Part shown: positions 10,290-22,958 of the stretch, piece by piece
Layout of the letters: every line of letters begins with the position of its first letter
Position numbering within the stretch: position 1 is the first letter of the stretch
DNA from: Ceriagrion tenellum
Taxonomy: Eukaryota; Arthropoda; Insecta; Odonata; Coenagrionidae
Assembly: GCA_963169105.1 (NCBI GenBank)
Contig: OY720643.1
Location: 78,847,696-78,911,695, forward strand
Direction of reading: 5' to 3'
Length of the DNA stretch: 64,000 bases
Notes under the pieces: model-generated
What the model saw: the letters and a program-made list of their open reading frames with translations, nothing else
What the model was told of the DNA's origin: nothing
Database searches by the model: none
Translations under genes and position numbers: made by a program

Positions 10290-10510
10290 ATGCTTTTGTG
10301 AAAAGAAATTAGTTTTGGCAATTAGCTCGGACGAAAATGAACCATCAAGGAGGTTACACGCAAGGCTACTGAGTGGACTGGTGACTGGAAAGATTAAAAT
10401 CACACGAGTTTTTAGTTCTATTTTCACAAAAGCTCACGGCATGGTAACAAGAAAAAATACCAGAGAACGGAGATATATTTTAGAACAGGGAGATATTAGT
10501 TTTGACAAAG
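10290..10510 (+). repeat. Direct repeat copy 1 (partner 11145-11370)
   Basis: It shares GGAGGTTACACGCAA, GACTGGTGACTG, AAAGATTAAAAT, AGTTTTAGTT and CGAGAGAAC-like blocks in the same order as the partner, with small indels. The spacing is about 855 bp. It is a diverged dispersed duplication of unknown origin. Confidence 0.75.
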
Positions 10511-10998
10511 TCTTATTGTAAATGTATTTTTAAAAGTCTAAGGATGAATTTTTAAATTCGGCTAGGTGTAATTTTTATTTCGAATTGGATGTAGGAGGTG
10601 TGGTTGTTTCAAAACTTTGCCTGTTGAATTTTACGTCATATTTTTCATGATCATCTTTGAAAAATATCTAGGATCAAACCATTAGGCGTGTTTCGCTCCA
10701 GGTCATAAATGCCCTTCACGGCTTATTCGATCTGCTTTTTCAAATGGTTTGTATTTTGGAAGGCTATGACATAATCTGTTCTGTCATAGCCTTTTAATAT
10801 ATTCATATCATTTTGAACGATACTTCCCAATGTTATGCAGTAGTTTTAAAGACCAGGATACTTATCTCTTAGCTGATTTCCTCTTTCGTTCTTTGCTGCA
10901 AAGAGCAGTACCAGCATATAGTCTCAATATATTCATTTCAGATGTGTTTTCATTTCGACACGTATCAATGTTAATTTCTTAATTTAAACCCTTAAGGC

Positions 10999-11045
10999 AG
11001 TCCTAAGACCCTGAAATTTTTGCAAAATTTCAGGATCTTAGGACT
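10999..11045. repeat. Near-perfect 22-bp hairpin
   Basis: The left arm AGTCCTAAGACCCTGAAATT plus TT pairs with the right arm at 21 of 22 positions around a TGC loop. It lies between the two copies of the 10.3/11.2-kb direct repeat. Confidence 0.85.
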
Positions 11046-11144
11046 TTATTTTTTGAAATTTAATTGATAATACTAGCTGTGGAAGTTAGGCTATACTAAG
11101 GAAACACATCAATGCGTAGATAATATTTTTCTGAGCATATAATG

Positions 11145-11370
11145 CAGTACTTATTTGAAAAAATGAGTCCGCTTTGGCTATTAGTTGGGGCGAAAATTCT
11201 TCTCCCCGGAGGTTACACGCAAAGCTTCCAACTTGACTGGTGACTGAAAAGATTAAAATAATAGGAGTTTTAGTTTTATTTTCGCAGCAGTTCACGAAAC
11301 CATAACGAAAAAAACCACGAGAGAACAGAGACGGATTTTATAGCAGGATAATATCATTTTTATTTCTTCC
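11145..11370 (+). repeat. Direct repeat copy 2 (partner 10290-10510)
   Basis: See the partner at 10290. Reading frames present in copy 1 are broken here, which argues against a conserved protein. Confidence 0.75.
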
Positions 11371-11884
11371 TGCACGCCAGTCACAGCTACGACAGTAGTC
11401 GATCGGGACACATATCCATTGAAAGCATGTAGCTATTTTCCTACCATTGTCCCCAATTTCATAAACCATTTATTTCCCGTTTTCATGAGTATACCAATTC
11501 ACAACTTTTGTTGTAAAACTATACTGGGGCTGTGAGCTCTTGTAGTGACAGTGACTATGGAAATTTATAATTTTCCGGGATCCTTCCTCGTTGCGGCATA
11601 TTACTGGATAATCATTTCATCGGCATTCTAATCCATATTATCGGGTACGAAACGGTTTTCCAACCACAACGGTGGTGGTTGTCCACTTGCTGCAACGCTG
11701 AAGAACCCAAAAAATCCGAAATTTCAAGAAAACCGTGGAAGCATTCATAACGACAATGTCTATGGTTAGAAATTTTGATTTTCTGCCGACAACCAAACCT
11801 TGTTTTAGTACAATCTTCCCGGTTCTGACTTCTATGAACATGATGAAGGAGGAAGTCATCAGAACATTGCCAACCAAATATCAT

Positions 11885-12305
11885 ACTTAGTGGAAGACCC
11901 TATCTATGGCTCGGAAGCATGGACCATTAGGTAAGCTGACCAGAAGAGATTAGAAGCCTTCGAAACCTGGTGCAGGAGGAGGTTGTCGAAGGTAAAATGA
12001 ACGGATATAATAAGAAACGATGAAGTGTACAGAAAAGTGAAAGAGGGAAGAATCATATGGAATACACAGAAAAAAAAGAACCAGATGGATTGGACACACC
12101 CTAAGACATAATGGATTTGTGAAGAACATAATTAAAGGGAAAATAGAGGGCAAAGTCCCCAGAGGAAGACCCAGGAATAGGCTCATGAACCAAATAAAGA
12201 GGAAAGTACTTAGGAAGAGATACTAGGAGGTAAGGGAACAAGCATTAAAATGGGAAGCGTGGAGGGCTGCAGTCAACCAGCCTTAGGATTGAACGACCAA
12301 TGATA
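11885..12305 (+). mobile_element. LINE RT C-terminal fragment (W-IGH-tail lineage)
   Basis: The plus strand reads YGSEAWTIR, RLEAFETWCRRRLSK, RNDEVYRKVKEGRI and then, shifted, W-TH-P-T-like and W-A-VNQP, with several stops and frameshifts. It matches 3255-3690 in inverted orientation down to the final GGATTGAACGACCAATGAT. It is a pseudogenised copy. Confidence 0.75.
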
Positions 12306-12309
12306 TTGG

Positions 12310-14860
12310 AAGACCCAAGAGGACCTCACTAATAGCGAGGAACCCAAATGCTAAACCAAACCTAATTTTTACACATTCCTTAATGAGTGAAATTCGAGAT
12401 TGTTAGCTGCGATAATTTGAGTAATGACGGACAACCCCGAACATCGGTTGTCTAGTCAGATGCTGTGCGGTGGCGAACAAGTAAAAGCTTAATTCAAAGG
12501 GAAAATAAACCAAAAAACTCTGACTAGACAGATTTTCCGAGAATCTTAAGAGAAATCTTTGTGCCTCCTTTTCGTAGGAGACGAGATTTTCTGGAAATAG
12601 ATATTGCGGTACCATGTAAAACCATATTCTATTCTTAGTAGGTCCGAAGTAAAATTAAAATATCTTGGAGAAATGAAGCCATTTACTGAAAATTTACTAA
12701 AATATTGGCAGGCTAATATTGCCATCTTGGAGCAGCGTAGTTTTTGCTCGGCTAAAATCAGCAGATAATAAAATCTGGCATATATCCTAAAATCCAATGA
12801 ATTGTCCGAGAAAACTTCTATGGGTGATTTAAGTTTGCTTGCTGGTGGATAGAGGCGCTCCCAGAGTCAGCTGAATTTTAGCATAGGGAAAGTAACAATG
12901 GCGACTGTAAGTTAAGGGACTGGCAATACTGGCTTACACATCTGGCTAGAAATTGGGAGTGAATCCCGGTCAAGTCAAATTGTTTCTTGCTGGCAAATTT
13001 CCTCTCGACGGTGTATATATTGTGTGCGCTTTTTCTCGATATTTGCAGTGAGTAGAATACATAAGGCAGAGGAAATCCATTCTGGAAGGTGACCTTGAAT
13101 ATTTGAATGGTTTTCATTGATAGATGCCTAAATAGAGTTCATAGTTCTTATAGGTTATCACTATCGTGTTTCAGGATCTTCTGGCGCAGTTACTTTTTTA
13201 TTTCGATTTTTCTCAGTGAAAATGGCGGCTTGCTAAATTAATAACGCGCTTTAGTACTGCCGTAGATGCTTACTGCCCTAGATGCTTAATTTTGGCATGA
13301 AATCGCTAAAATGATATAATTATAGAATCTTCTTGCTTTTGTTATTGATGTGGCTCTGTGGAAGCTGCTCTCAGTCAGAAATCGACGTGCTGATTCTAGG
13401 GTGAATCTAAGTACATATCAAGAAGTACGTGGAGGTATATTCAGAAGTTTTTTAAGAGTCATTTATTAGAGTCGGCTAGCTGTAGTCAAATTGAATATAG
13501 AGTACAAATTTCTTAGCGTATCAAGTTTATTCAGATTAGAGGCTCATTTTCATAGTTACTTGATGAATGTTGAGCCACAATATTCTTTATTTACTTGTAA
13601 CAGTAACTTATGATAGTAACTAATAACAAAGGCTTCTCATGGCCACATTATTTTATCTTTCCTTCCCTACATAGGGAAACAACTCGAGCAAAGTGGCGAG
13701 TGAGCTGTACTTTTGTATCAATTTTCCAAAAATTATTCCAACAAACATGTAACCTATTAGAAAATAGTTCGATTCCCAAATCGTGCAAAATTTATCAATC
13801 AGTCTGATTGTTTTGTGTTTGAAGTGAGATCTTTCTACTTTTAGTTCGGGAACGATTTATATAGACATTAATTGATGGAAATAAGGAATAGGAGGAGGCC
13901 AATCACACATCCTTGTGGTACATCGGATGTTATGTTCAAACCGTGTTGAAACAAATTCTGTCATTACCGCTTGAATATCCCAACTAGTTTGTGTGCCTCG
14001 TATCCAGCATAATTTTTAATAGTTTCATCTGTTGCGGCAACATATCATTTATAATTTTATATTTGAAGATTTAACCACCATCTCATTACAATTTTCTCCC
14101 AGGAATGATGTGGTGGAAATTTATCAAGTAGTTCCTTAGGTAGCCACGGAGGTAAATCTGAATCACGGCTACCATCGTTTACAGAATGGGTTATGCACAC
14201 TTATATAAAGGAAATAGAGCATTTTGAAGGTACAGTACATATATCAAATAATATTACAGTTATAAGAAAACATCCTTAACACTTTCTTTATTTAACAACC
14301 AAGATAGTGTATTTTTAATTATTATGGTCAACATTTTTAAATTAATTACACTTTAAACGCAATAAATTACACACTTTAGATCCTATGTACAGGAAACATC
14401 GTTTGAATAACCTCAGGTTCGTCTTGGGTAACGAAATACGTCCTTTGCAAAGAGTGTAGGGAAAACAATTGTACAATATACCCAGTATTACCACTCCTTA
14501 TGTAAAAACGACTTACAACTTTATAGATAAATAGATGTCTTACCAAAACAACCAAACACACCAAAATACTAGATAGGAACTTTCCAAGTATGATGGAAGA
14601 ATTCTATGATAATTTTAATTTATATTCAGTACAACCAGTCTTGATGTATTATTAACCATTAATAGGCCCTTTAACGCCAAGTGAACTTCATTTAGATGAA
14701 AAAATCAAAACCGGTCGCTTAAAATATTTTTCCCAATGAAAACCTGCTCTGTTCATTGTTTCCCATTCGTTGGTCTTGGTAGAGCACGGACAATGATGAC
14801 CCCTCATGAATTTTTGAACGTTACTCCTCAAGAATATTGCTTCGGAATTCGCCCGATTTA
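12310..14860. other. AT-rich intron, mostly blank
   Basis: Apart from the RT relic at 13862 there is only a 12-bp inverted repeat TGTCTAGTCAGA (12449-12460 and 12519-12530). The short open frames are unremarkable. Confidence 0.5.
13862..13945 (-). mobile_element. Short RT fragment with PQG motif
   Basis: The minus strand reads SDVPQGCVIGLLLFLISIN, clearly derived from the GVPQGSVLGPLLFLIFIND motif of Jockey/CR1-type reverse transcriptases. The flanking sequence is too decayed to extend. Confidence 0.65.
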
Positions 14861-15480
14861 ATAGCCGAATATTCAGGTGCATCTTAATTGCGTGACAGCG
14901 CACGCGGTTCGGAAAAAGGGATACCTTCCCAGGCAGCCTCGCGGACAACCGTAAGCGTCGCCGCGGGTGTTTTCCCCGCTTTCTCTGGTTAATGGCGAGG
15001 TCGATGGCGATTTATTCCGCGGATAACTCGAAGGGGTCGTTCTCTACGATATCCCGCCGTGTATCGCTCGACTCTTCTCAGCGTTTTATGGCCCACGATC
15101 CTAATGCCACCTTAATGGCAAATCCTTTTAATCGTCGCATTATTTTAAAACCGTTTTCTGCGCTCCGGATAAGGCGCAAGCAATTTTTTTAATTCTATCA
15201 AAGTAGCGTGGCGGTTGATGTCGCGGCCAAAGCACTTATAAACTATATAACCCGTTTAATTTTATAGCCGGTTGAGTGATTTCTCGCCGCGGAATTATAT
15301 TGAGGCCAGAAACACGAGAAAGGCGAGGCTCCCTTTAGATTTGATCGGTTCCCGCTAGGATAAAAAGCTCGAGCGCTTTTCTTTCCCTGCGTAACATGCA
15401 AACGACTTCTTTACGATTTTGATCCGCGGCAATTTCGGACAAAAACTTGCGCATTCTAGCCTTTCCCTTGGCAATTACCT
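14860..15480. promoter_or_regulatory. Candidate intronic regulatory element (CpG-rich, low repeat content)
   Basis: About 600 bp of markedly different composition: many CpGs (GCGCACGCGG, TCGCCGCGGG, TCGCGGCC, CTCGCCGCGG) among AT-rich homeodomain-like words (TTTTATGGCC resembling a Caudal/posterior-Hox site, TTTTAATCG, TTATAAAC, TTTTATAGCC). No long open frame, no repeat copy elsewhere in the window and no splice-flanked exon was recognised. The inference of an enhancer rests only on composition and motif content. Confidence 0.4.
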
Positions 15481-15840
15481 TATCTTCAACGCATCTTTAT
15501 AGGGTGGTATATTGGTTTCACCGTGTAATATATATTTCTGGAGCTTCAATTGAATTTTTAATTAATTATCAGTTTTAAGACCTTCTTTTACACTTTTTTA
15601 TTTCAGTTAGTAATTGTGAGATTATTCAAATCTGGCTTACCATTAAGATTCAGGATAAAATTTTACGTTTTGCAAGGCAGGAAGAGAAAGTTTTTTTTAT
15701 ATTAGCGAGTTCCAGTTTTCGCACTCTGCGTCCAGAACAAGTTTGAGCTTACAATGAGAGTGTAATTATATACTTTACCCCATTTAAAGTGATGGGATGT
15801 TAAAACTTTGGTTGTCAAAATAGAAAATAGTCTCAAATAA

Positions 15841-16200
15841 CTTGTACTAATGTTTGGTGACAACCGGACCTAATATTTTTAATCTCATTTCACAGAGAAT
15901 ATAATGAGGAAAAGCCTTTTCTTGTCCATAGATGTAATTTTTGGTAAATATTAGGCAATTTTTGTGCCTAAATGTAAAATTGTACATACCTATTGCAACA
16001 ACACCTTTTCTGGTTGGCAAAGTGATACACCTGTTTGATAACGAATGGATCTAATACTTTTAATCTCATTTTACATCAAATATAATGAGGAAAATCCTTT
16101 TCTCTTCAATACAGGTAACTTGTACTAAATTATAGACAACGTTTTTGCCTAAATGTACCATTGCACCACTGACTTTCATGATTGGCAAAGTGATATAACT
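15841..16200. repeat. Tandem duplication, unit about 181 bp
   Basis: AATCTCATTT...AATATAATGAGGAAAA(G/T)CC at 15881 recurs at 16062, followed in both by TTTTTG-GCCTAAATGTA and TTGGCAAAGTGATA. The two units are diverged. Confidence 0.8.
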
Positions 16201-16230
16201 TAGTCATTGCGGTAAAGCCGTGGGAATAGG

Positions 16231-16700
16231 TTAAATTCTAATGAAATCCTCCATAATGCTCTTATTGCCCACCTTCGCTTCAATTGCATTTTGAATTGCT
16301 TTAAAGCGCTCTACTACTCTTAAAATTATAAAATTCGTACCCTTAGAGGGCTCCTTCATAAAATTCACCAATGGCAATCTCGACCGATCCACACAGTTTA
16401 ATCTATCACCATGCATCTCTATCGTTAGGGATTCATTTCCCATCCATTCTCTCAACATGACCAAACCAACATAGCACATTTCTGTCTCAACACGTCCATT
16501 TTTGTAGTATCCAACCCACAATTTTTCAAGTCCCGCACTTTTATAGTCCTAGCGATCCTATTTTTCCGCGAGCCATTCTCAGATACACCATTTGCACATC
16601 ATATAAGTATTCTCCTCTTGGTCATGACTACCCAGGTTTCACATTTAATGCTACATTTGACTTGTCCTACATGAATATGCATGTTTTGCAAATCAAATAT
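16231..16700 (-). mobile_element. Probable LINE C-terminal fragment, frameshifted
   Basis: The minus strand has MVYLRMARGK-like words near 16600 and, in shifting frames, W-GHVERMGNES near 16440. A 96-codon frame (16231-16521) runs through the second part. The order Y-RMARGK then GHVERMGNE fits the LINE tail seen elsewhere, but the remainder is not conserved. Confidence 0.45.
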
Positions 16701-18750
16701 ACCATCAAATTGAAATTGGTAAAAAGACCTCAAAGTTAGCAATGATATTGTTCTTTATCCATACTTTGCTGCTGGACAATACTTCTGGGCGGAGAAGGCC
16801 CCTGTACGTGACGATTTTAGCTTACCAAGGCTTACAAATTCCTAGATACGCTATGTATACAAAATCGTCTGTAATATATAAATGAATTATTTTAAATTGA
16901 TAATAATTGGTGAAAATTTACGAAAATATGTTACTTTCTGTACTCTTTTACTCTGCATATAGCCAATTAAGTGATTATTAGCATATTTACAAGGTTAAAT
17001 TGATAGCATGCATTATTTTCAATCATACGAAAGAATTTATGTTTAGTGTTCTTAGATATTCTACGCATGGGATTTATCGGAACACAGCACCAAATTATGA
17101 AAATAGTTTTACATATTATTTTTACAACATTCATAAATGTTTACCTGGAAACGTTAAAATAGTATTATCAATGCCATGAAATCTTGCGAATTCATAAAAG
17201 AATTATAATTCCTATATTCAATTTGATTTGAGTAACTTATCGGTCTTGGCGCATGACGGCACCATTTTAAAGAGAGCTATTAACAACCATGAGTAAAAAA
17301 TGCAGATTTTCAGTCATCTTGATAAGAATTCGTGCATTTAAACGCAAGAGGTCGAGAGATCACAAATAAAGCGGGGCATATACCAAGCATGATACGTTTG
17401 ATTATCAAACATTGGTTTTTGTTGCTGGCCTCAGACGGTTGAAGAAAATTTTTTTGAGGAAGTAAGCCATTTTAATAACGCCATTCACTATTTTCCTCCA
17501 TATCACTTAAAACTGCAATGGAATCAGCGATAAGATGCCGTAAATGCTTTTATTGGGGAATGAAAATTTTAATCCCAACGGGAATATTACGATTTCAAAG
17601 TTAACGGGAGTACGGTGAAACCAATCCAAGCCCCTCCAGTCACACAATTGAAAAGTTTATCTTGCGCCCTGTGGTTTTCATGTACTATGCAAAATTACCA
17701 CGAAGTGTACTTGTTCCAATTTTTTCTCTCTCATTGAATAATATAACTATATTCCTATCGTAACTATGATGAAAGAGTGTAAAGATACAATTTTTATAGA
17801 CAAACTATTAATAGTACCAAAAAAGATGGTGCCTTCGCTTTTACCCATATTTCAGACGTAATTTTTAGGTAAGCAGCAATTAATGGCCAATCAACAGATA
17901 ATAATTTATTTCTTTGTCGTTTTCCAAGTTTCTGCCAGGGTTACAACATCATAATTATTTTTGATGACACTGAAATTATATAGGAAGTAGTCATAATTGC
18001 TTCTCAGGCTTCTTATGTTTTATTGCAAACCATTTTGTGATTTAAAACAATCATAGTGTTATCAACCGTTAAAGACATATTTTGAAGTCATTCATTCTTT
18101 TCTTCACAATAAGTGCCTCATATTTCGCTTTTTTTGTTAGTATAACCCACGCGAATCCATGGATAGGTATATTTTATAGTGTTCTTGGGTTCTCATGCAG
18201 CATTAAGACACGATACGTCGCGATGACTGCCAGACCAGAGAGATTTATTAATGTATACAGAAAAATCTGAGAGTAAAATAACATTCAAGGTCAAGTATCG
18301 CGTGGATTCCTTGTCAGCCTACTTGTTGCCAAGAAAGCTTTAATTACTTGTTGACTGCTGACCATCAAGTATATTCCTCCTGGCTCACCAGTTGACTTGA
18401 GCTTTGAATTGATAGCTATAATCAATTTGACTTTCACATATTTGGTCCCTTAACTCAGCACTAATTGTTCTGACCCCAATAATGTTTACACTTGAAGCTT
18501 CTGAAGTTTCGTAGAATTTAAAGTCACTTTTCTTTCCCAAGCCATCGCAGTGATCTAATATTTTCATTTTTGGTAGCACGTTTTTGCCTTTCCAAGACTA
18601 TTGTTTCGTAGCACTGGTCAAATTTCTTTCACGGCGCGTCTACACTTTCGTCTAGCTTCTCGCTAAAGGTTTTCCAGTTATTAGAATTACCGAGATATTT
18701 TTCGATTGCCTTTAGTTCTTTTTTTAATATCACTATATATAAAATATAAC
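16700..18750. other. AT-rich intron, nothing identified
   Basis: No open frame above 62 codons, no repeat ends and no motif that I can support. Confidence 0.5.
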
Positions 18751-18756
18751 ATCAAG

Positions 18757-19200
18757 TGGGCAAATTTTGAGAGACAGTGTCACTTCCTCTTGGCTCATAT
18801 CACACTGTCCACTAGTTTTTAATTTTTGCCTCCAATATTCCCGTATTTTAGACATCTTCTCTTGTGTACATAGGTTACAAATCAGAAAGAAACTCTCCCG
18901 TTGATAATTTTAAATTGTTTGCATATTCCAAAAACAGGAGTATTTTTGTAATTATTTTCTAAACAATGGCACTATAGATGCCGTCAAAGTTGAATGTATT
19001 TCTAGAGAAAAAGATTTTACGATGAAATTAATTTCATTTTCAGTCTCTCGTTTAAAAAATAGCTTAACACAACTTTTCCCATCTTTGTGCTTATACTTTC
19101 ATGAGACACCAATAAAGGCTGTAGCTTCTGGGCACATACTGCCAAAATAATTTCTACCTGAACCAATTTTGAAAGCGTGGAAATTGGTTCAGGTTCAATT
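18757..19200 (-). mobile_element. LINE fragment, copy A of a lineage also at 20850-22130
   Basis: A minus-strand block near 18757-18840 reads SQEEVTLSLKI, matching SQVTLPLKI at 20850. The block 18840-19200 (GCCGTCAAAGTTGAATGTAT and the CAAAAT-GG-TCAGG region) matches 21740-22130. Relative to copy B, the RT core is missing. Words such as KLVQVE-ILAV suggest former coding sequence. Confidence 0.55.
19156..19194. repeat. Perfect 14-bp hairpin
   Basis: ACCTGAACCAATTT, an 11-base loop, then AAATTGGTTCAGGT. The homologous site in the other copy (about 22110) has only the left arm. Confidence 0.9.
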
Positions 19201-20850
19201 TACCACAAAGTTGTATCTGTTGTCACCAATTGGGCTCGTTTTAGGTTAAAAAATCATGCTATTGCCTATTATAATTGCTATGCCAGCGTGGCAATTTTCA
19301 TGACTTTTTTGGTTTAGTTTACCTCTTTGCTTAGAATCACACGACCCACTACTTTTTGATCTTTGCATGCACTATTTCGTTGTCTTGTGATCAGATTTCG
19401 TCCTTCTCATTTAGTCATTTTTAGTGTTTACCTGGCCACTCCATCAAAATCACTAAAGTAACTTCAGTGATATTTCAGGATATTATTTACCTTTAAAAAT
19501 ACAAATGGATAAACCTATTTTTCCCTACATGTTTGCAATAATTATGCAATTTTCTGATTTGAAGTCTGTTTCGTACCAACTGTAATTTGATTCTTTGTAT
19601 ACAACAGGATCTGCATCATTTACACGTAAAGAATCAAATGTTTAAGTTTTCCGACAAGAGTTCTTTTTGCTCCTTATAATGGTATAGAGTGTATAGATAC
19701 ATAATTGTTATCTGGCGAATAAACAATAATTCTCTCACAATTTATTTTAGGCTTTCTGAAACTTAATGTTCAACAAAATGAGAAGAAATCACGAGGTGAC
19801 TTTGTGACAGTAACTTATACTGCCACAATTCTTAACCAATCACCTTCATAGAACACATATCGTGGCCTAAAAATGTAACAAACTAATTTTCCAATACATC
19901 GCTTCTTTCACTGCAATAATTATGCATTCAAATATATTCACTATGAACTTAAAAGTTACCCTTTATTCCGTTTGCAAGCACAAATTTTCAATACTTTCCT
20001 GAAAATGACTCAGAGCAAATAACCCAAAATAGATAGATATTTTATTAAAGTACCATAATAAATGAAAATAAATTTTGGAAACCCCTATGGCGATTCTGTG
20101 TGGGGGATGCCATTAATCATTCCATGGAAAATGCCTGTATATGTGACTAGCCATAATTCTGATCCAGATATGTATTTAGTGGTGAAGCACGAAAAACGGA
20201 ATACATTTCTTGTATGAGATATGTTCATATTGACCCGCTTTAAAATATTTACTTTTCCATTGTATTTTATACATAATATTGCTCCGAAATACATACACAC
20301 AGTTATGCATGTGAGAACATACTAACATTCATTTAAGTTTTATATAGTTCTTCAAGGTATCCGATTTCTTTATATTTAAGTTCGACATGATTTTGATTTC
20401 ATGAATTTTATGATAAATAAAATGTACACCATTTACTCTATATAATCATTGTTTAAGTTCATTTGAGAATATACTTGCCTTTTTTTCTTTTTTTAATTCT
20501 TCAGAAAAATATAATTTTTTTCGGCAAGTAAACAACACTCCTTTGTGATAGCGTAATATTTGGCTATTGTAGTCTTAAAGCATTATTTAGACGTAAATTA
20601 AAGGCACCAGTACTTTACAATGGACTTGGTAGAAGTGAAAGTAGCTAAATAGTGGAAAGGAAAGATTAAAGCGATTTTTTCACCATGGTTTGGATTATTC
20701 TCTTATGTAAATATATCATACGGTTAATTGTAGTTTTAGTAGAAAATCTCGGTAATTAATGCGGTGAATTAATTTCAAATTAATTAGAGGAGACTATACT
20801 TTACTAGAGACGATATAGGGGATTTATTTAGCGTGAAATCTAATTTTGAG
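19200..20850. other. AT-rich intron, nothing identified
   Basis: Only a 71-codon unremarkable frame at 20085-20300. Confidence 0.5.
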
Positions 20851-21424
20851 AGGCAGTGTCACTTGGCTTATATGATGATTCCATTTCAATTTGTTATCCA
20901 CAATGAATCCTAAATATTTGTACTCATTTAAGCACTTCATTAGAATGCTATTAACACAGTTTCCTCTGGATCATTTACTATAGTGATGAATAATATCCCA
21001 ATCGCACATATATCTGCTTCATAATTAATGAACCATGTCTTTAGTTTTCATAGTGAGCTGAATCATTTGATTAGATGAGCTTATTATTACTCTAAAATTT
21101 CCGTAATATTGTTAGATCTTTCATTTTTTTTTTTCATTTCATTACATCCAATGTAATTCCCTCATATTTCAACGCTACATCATCAGTAAGTCAAGCTCCT
21201 ATTGGAGCCATAGTTGCAGAGATATTTTATGAATATCAAGAATATAATAGATCCTAGCTTTGAGGAACACCTATTTTCTCCTATTATAGGTATTCACTAC
21301 AGCCTCTTTTGACTTGAACACGTTGGGATCGCGGCAGTAAATATCTTCTGAACAACCGTAGGAAAAACTTTCAAACTCAAGCACGTTAAAGTTTCTCTAT
21401 CAGGATATCACCGTCTATAATTGG

Positions 21425-21620
21425 TAGTTTCAAGCGTAACTCTGTGGAATTTGCTAACATTATAATGATAACTCGTGACTTTAAGGTTCCACATACTATT
21501 TGGAACGACCCGGGTTTTGACGTTCAACGTCATTCTGAAGATTCTGAAGATGACATTGAATGTCGAAACCCGGGTCGTTCCAAAAGTTAAAGATACGTGG
21601 AATCACAAAGTTACGTGTTA
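21425..21620. mobile_element. Foldback element with hammerhead-like motif
   Basis: Inverted arms 21467-21540 and 21545-21618 share GGAACGACCCGGGTTTTGAC and its complement. The left end has TCTGTGGAATTTGCTAACAT, as in the 6886-7210 element. The centre is a repeated ATTCTGAAG. Confidence 0.75.
21544..21585 (+). ncRNA. Hammerhead-ribozyme-like motif
   Basis: Core CUGAAGA (21544-21550), extra U, stem II GACAU-uga-AUGUC, GAAA (21565-21568), stem III ACCCGGGU, C17 at 21576. Stem I does not pair well here. The opposite arm has GACGU-uga-ACGUC, a compensatory pair change, but its core is lost. Confidence 0.55.
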
Positions 21621-22159
21621 TCATGATCACCGTCTAGTTAAAAACACTTTGAGGATGGTTTGTTAACGCCCCTTTGGTGCCTCTGCCACTTCAGAACCCG
21701 AATTTTTTAAATATCATTTTACTAGCGTCTGAAAAATGTTTGAGAATATCGAGATATAGGATATTGGCCTGTCATTTTTCCCAGTTTTTTTCGTCTTCCC
21801 TACTTGTGTACAAGGATTACGATCGCTTATTTAAGATTAGTAAGAAACTATCCAGTTGATAAACTAACATTTTAACGTATTTCATAACCAGGAATGCGTT
21901 AGCAATTTAATTTTTAAGAATAGAATTAAAGATGTCATCAAAGTTGGGTGTATTCCTGGAGAAAGTGATTTTAAGAGGATATTACTTTCATTTTCGGATA
22001 CCGGTTTTAAGAATAGAGTAACAGGACTGTTGCACCCTTTGTGCTTGTACTGTCAAGAGTGGCCAAAAAATGGCTGAAACATCTGTACATATACTGCCAA
22101 CATATTTTCTGCCTCAACCAATTTTGAAAGACCGTAAAGCCTATAATAGTGTCGTGAGG

Positions 22160-22800
22160 CATATATGTCACAAAATAGTCTTGGTTATACGGTAAAAACT
22201 TATGCTACTATCCATTAGAATTGTGTGAATCCTCCAAGTATATGTAGAACTGTGTTGGAGAGAGACTCTCAGAGAGTCACATTGTGACGTCTTGCTTCCT
22301 GTATAGTTTCTTATTCTTCTGTAATATTCGTGATATCCATTCCTAGTTTTTCCAGCCGCCCAAACATCTAATTCCACTCGACATCGTCGAAGGCTTTCTT
22401 TTGGCCGACGAATGTGACATAAAATGGTTTGTTCACAGCGATTATTTTCTCTACCATTACTCTTAGGCAGAGTATGGCCTCCTTTCTGAGTATGTACTTC
22501 CATAATCCAAATTAGATTTTCTGAAGACCGTCTACAAGTTTCCTTTCCATCTTTCATTTAAGTATTTCGTAGCTTAATATTCGTGTTAGTATTTTTGATA
22601 CATGTAGCACTGGACTCAAGATTCGATAGTTCTCACATCTCTTAAGTTCTTGTCTTCTTCGGTATCGCAGTCATTACGCTTCTTCATAAGTCCTCTGGTG
22701 TAAGACTTCCCCTTAGGCAGCTATCTATGATTATTTCGTACGGGCTATCCGTGGCTTTACTATCGAGCGCTTTGATGAAAATGTAGATGTGCTCTGCTTC
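22160..22800 (-). mobile_element. LINE reverse-transcriptase fragment
   Basis: The minus strand reads, in shifting frames, SPYEIIIDSCLRG, SVMTAIPKK, YRILSPVLHVSKILTRILSY, LRKEAILCLRVMVEKIIAVN, KPFYVTFVGQKKAFDDVEWN and MFGRLEKLGMDI. These are the fingers/palm of an RTE/Jockey-type RT; KAFDDVEWN corresponds to the first catalytic aspartate motif. A 129-codon open frame (22168-22557) is an out-of-frame shadow of this domain. Confidence 0.8.
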
Positions 22801-22958
22801 CGGTGCTTAATTTAATGATTTATTTAATAAATCGTTTTGTGACAAATTTTGATCCACCCGTAATGATTATTGTTTTTTAGTTAAATAGCAATCAAAGCAC
22901 GATTTAATACTTATTTATGTTTTTTGGAAGTGGGTAAATAAATTCTTCTTGGTAAGTG

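Larger units (their letters stand above)
20850..22130 (-). mobile_element. LINE RT fragment, copy B, with nested foldback
   Basis: Minus-strand motifs in order: a block homologous to copy A (21740-22130), GVPQS-like at about 21280, TDDVALKYEGITL at about 21190 (equivalent of the YADD box), KTKDMVH at about 21040, and NEYKYLGFIVDNKLKWNHHIS at 20870-20935. This is the order of a CR1/Jockey RT. Stops and frameshifts abound. The foldback at about 21425-21620 is inserted in it. Confidence 0.7.

Noticed and set aside
12449..12530. 12-bp inverted repeat TGTCTAGTCAGA as transposon ends
   Set aside because: No target duplication and no extension of the similarity.
22168..22557. 129-codon minus-strand frame as a gene
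   Set aside because: The RT similarity lies in the neighbouring frame, so this is a frameshifted shadow of a LINE.
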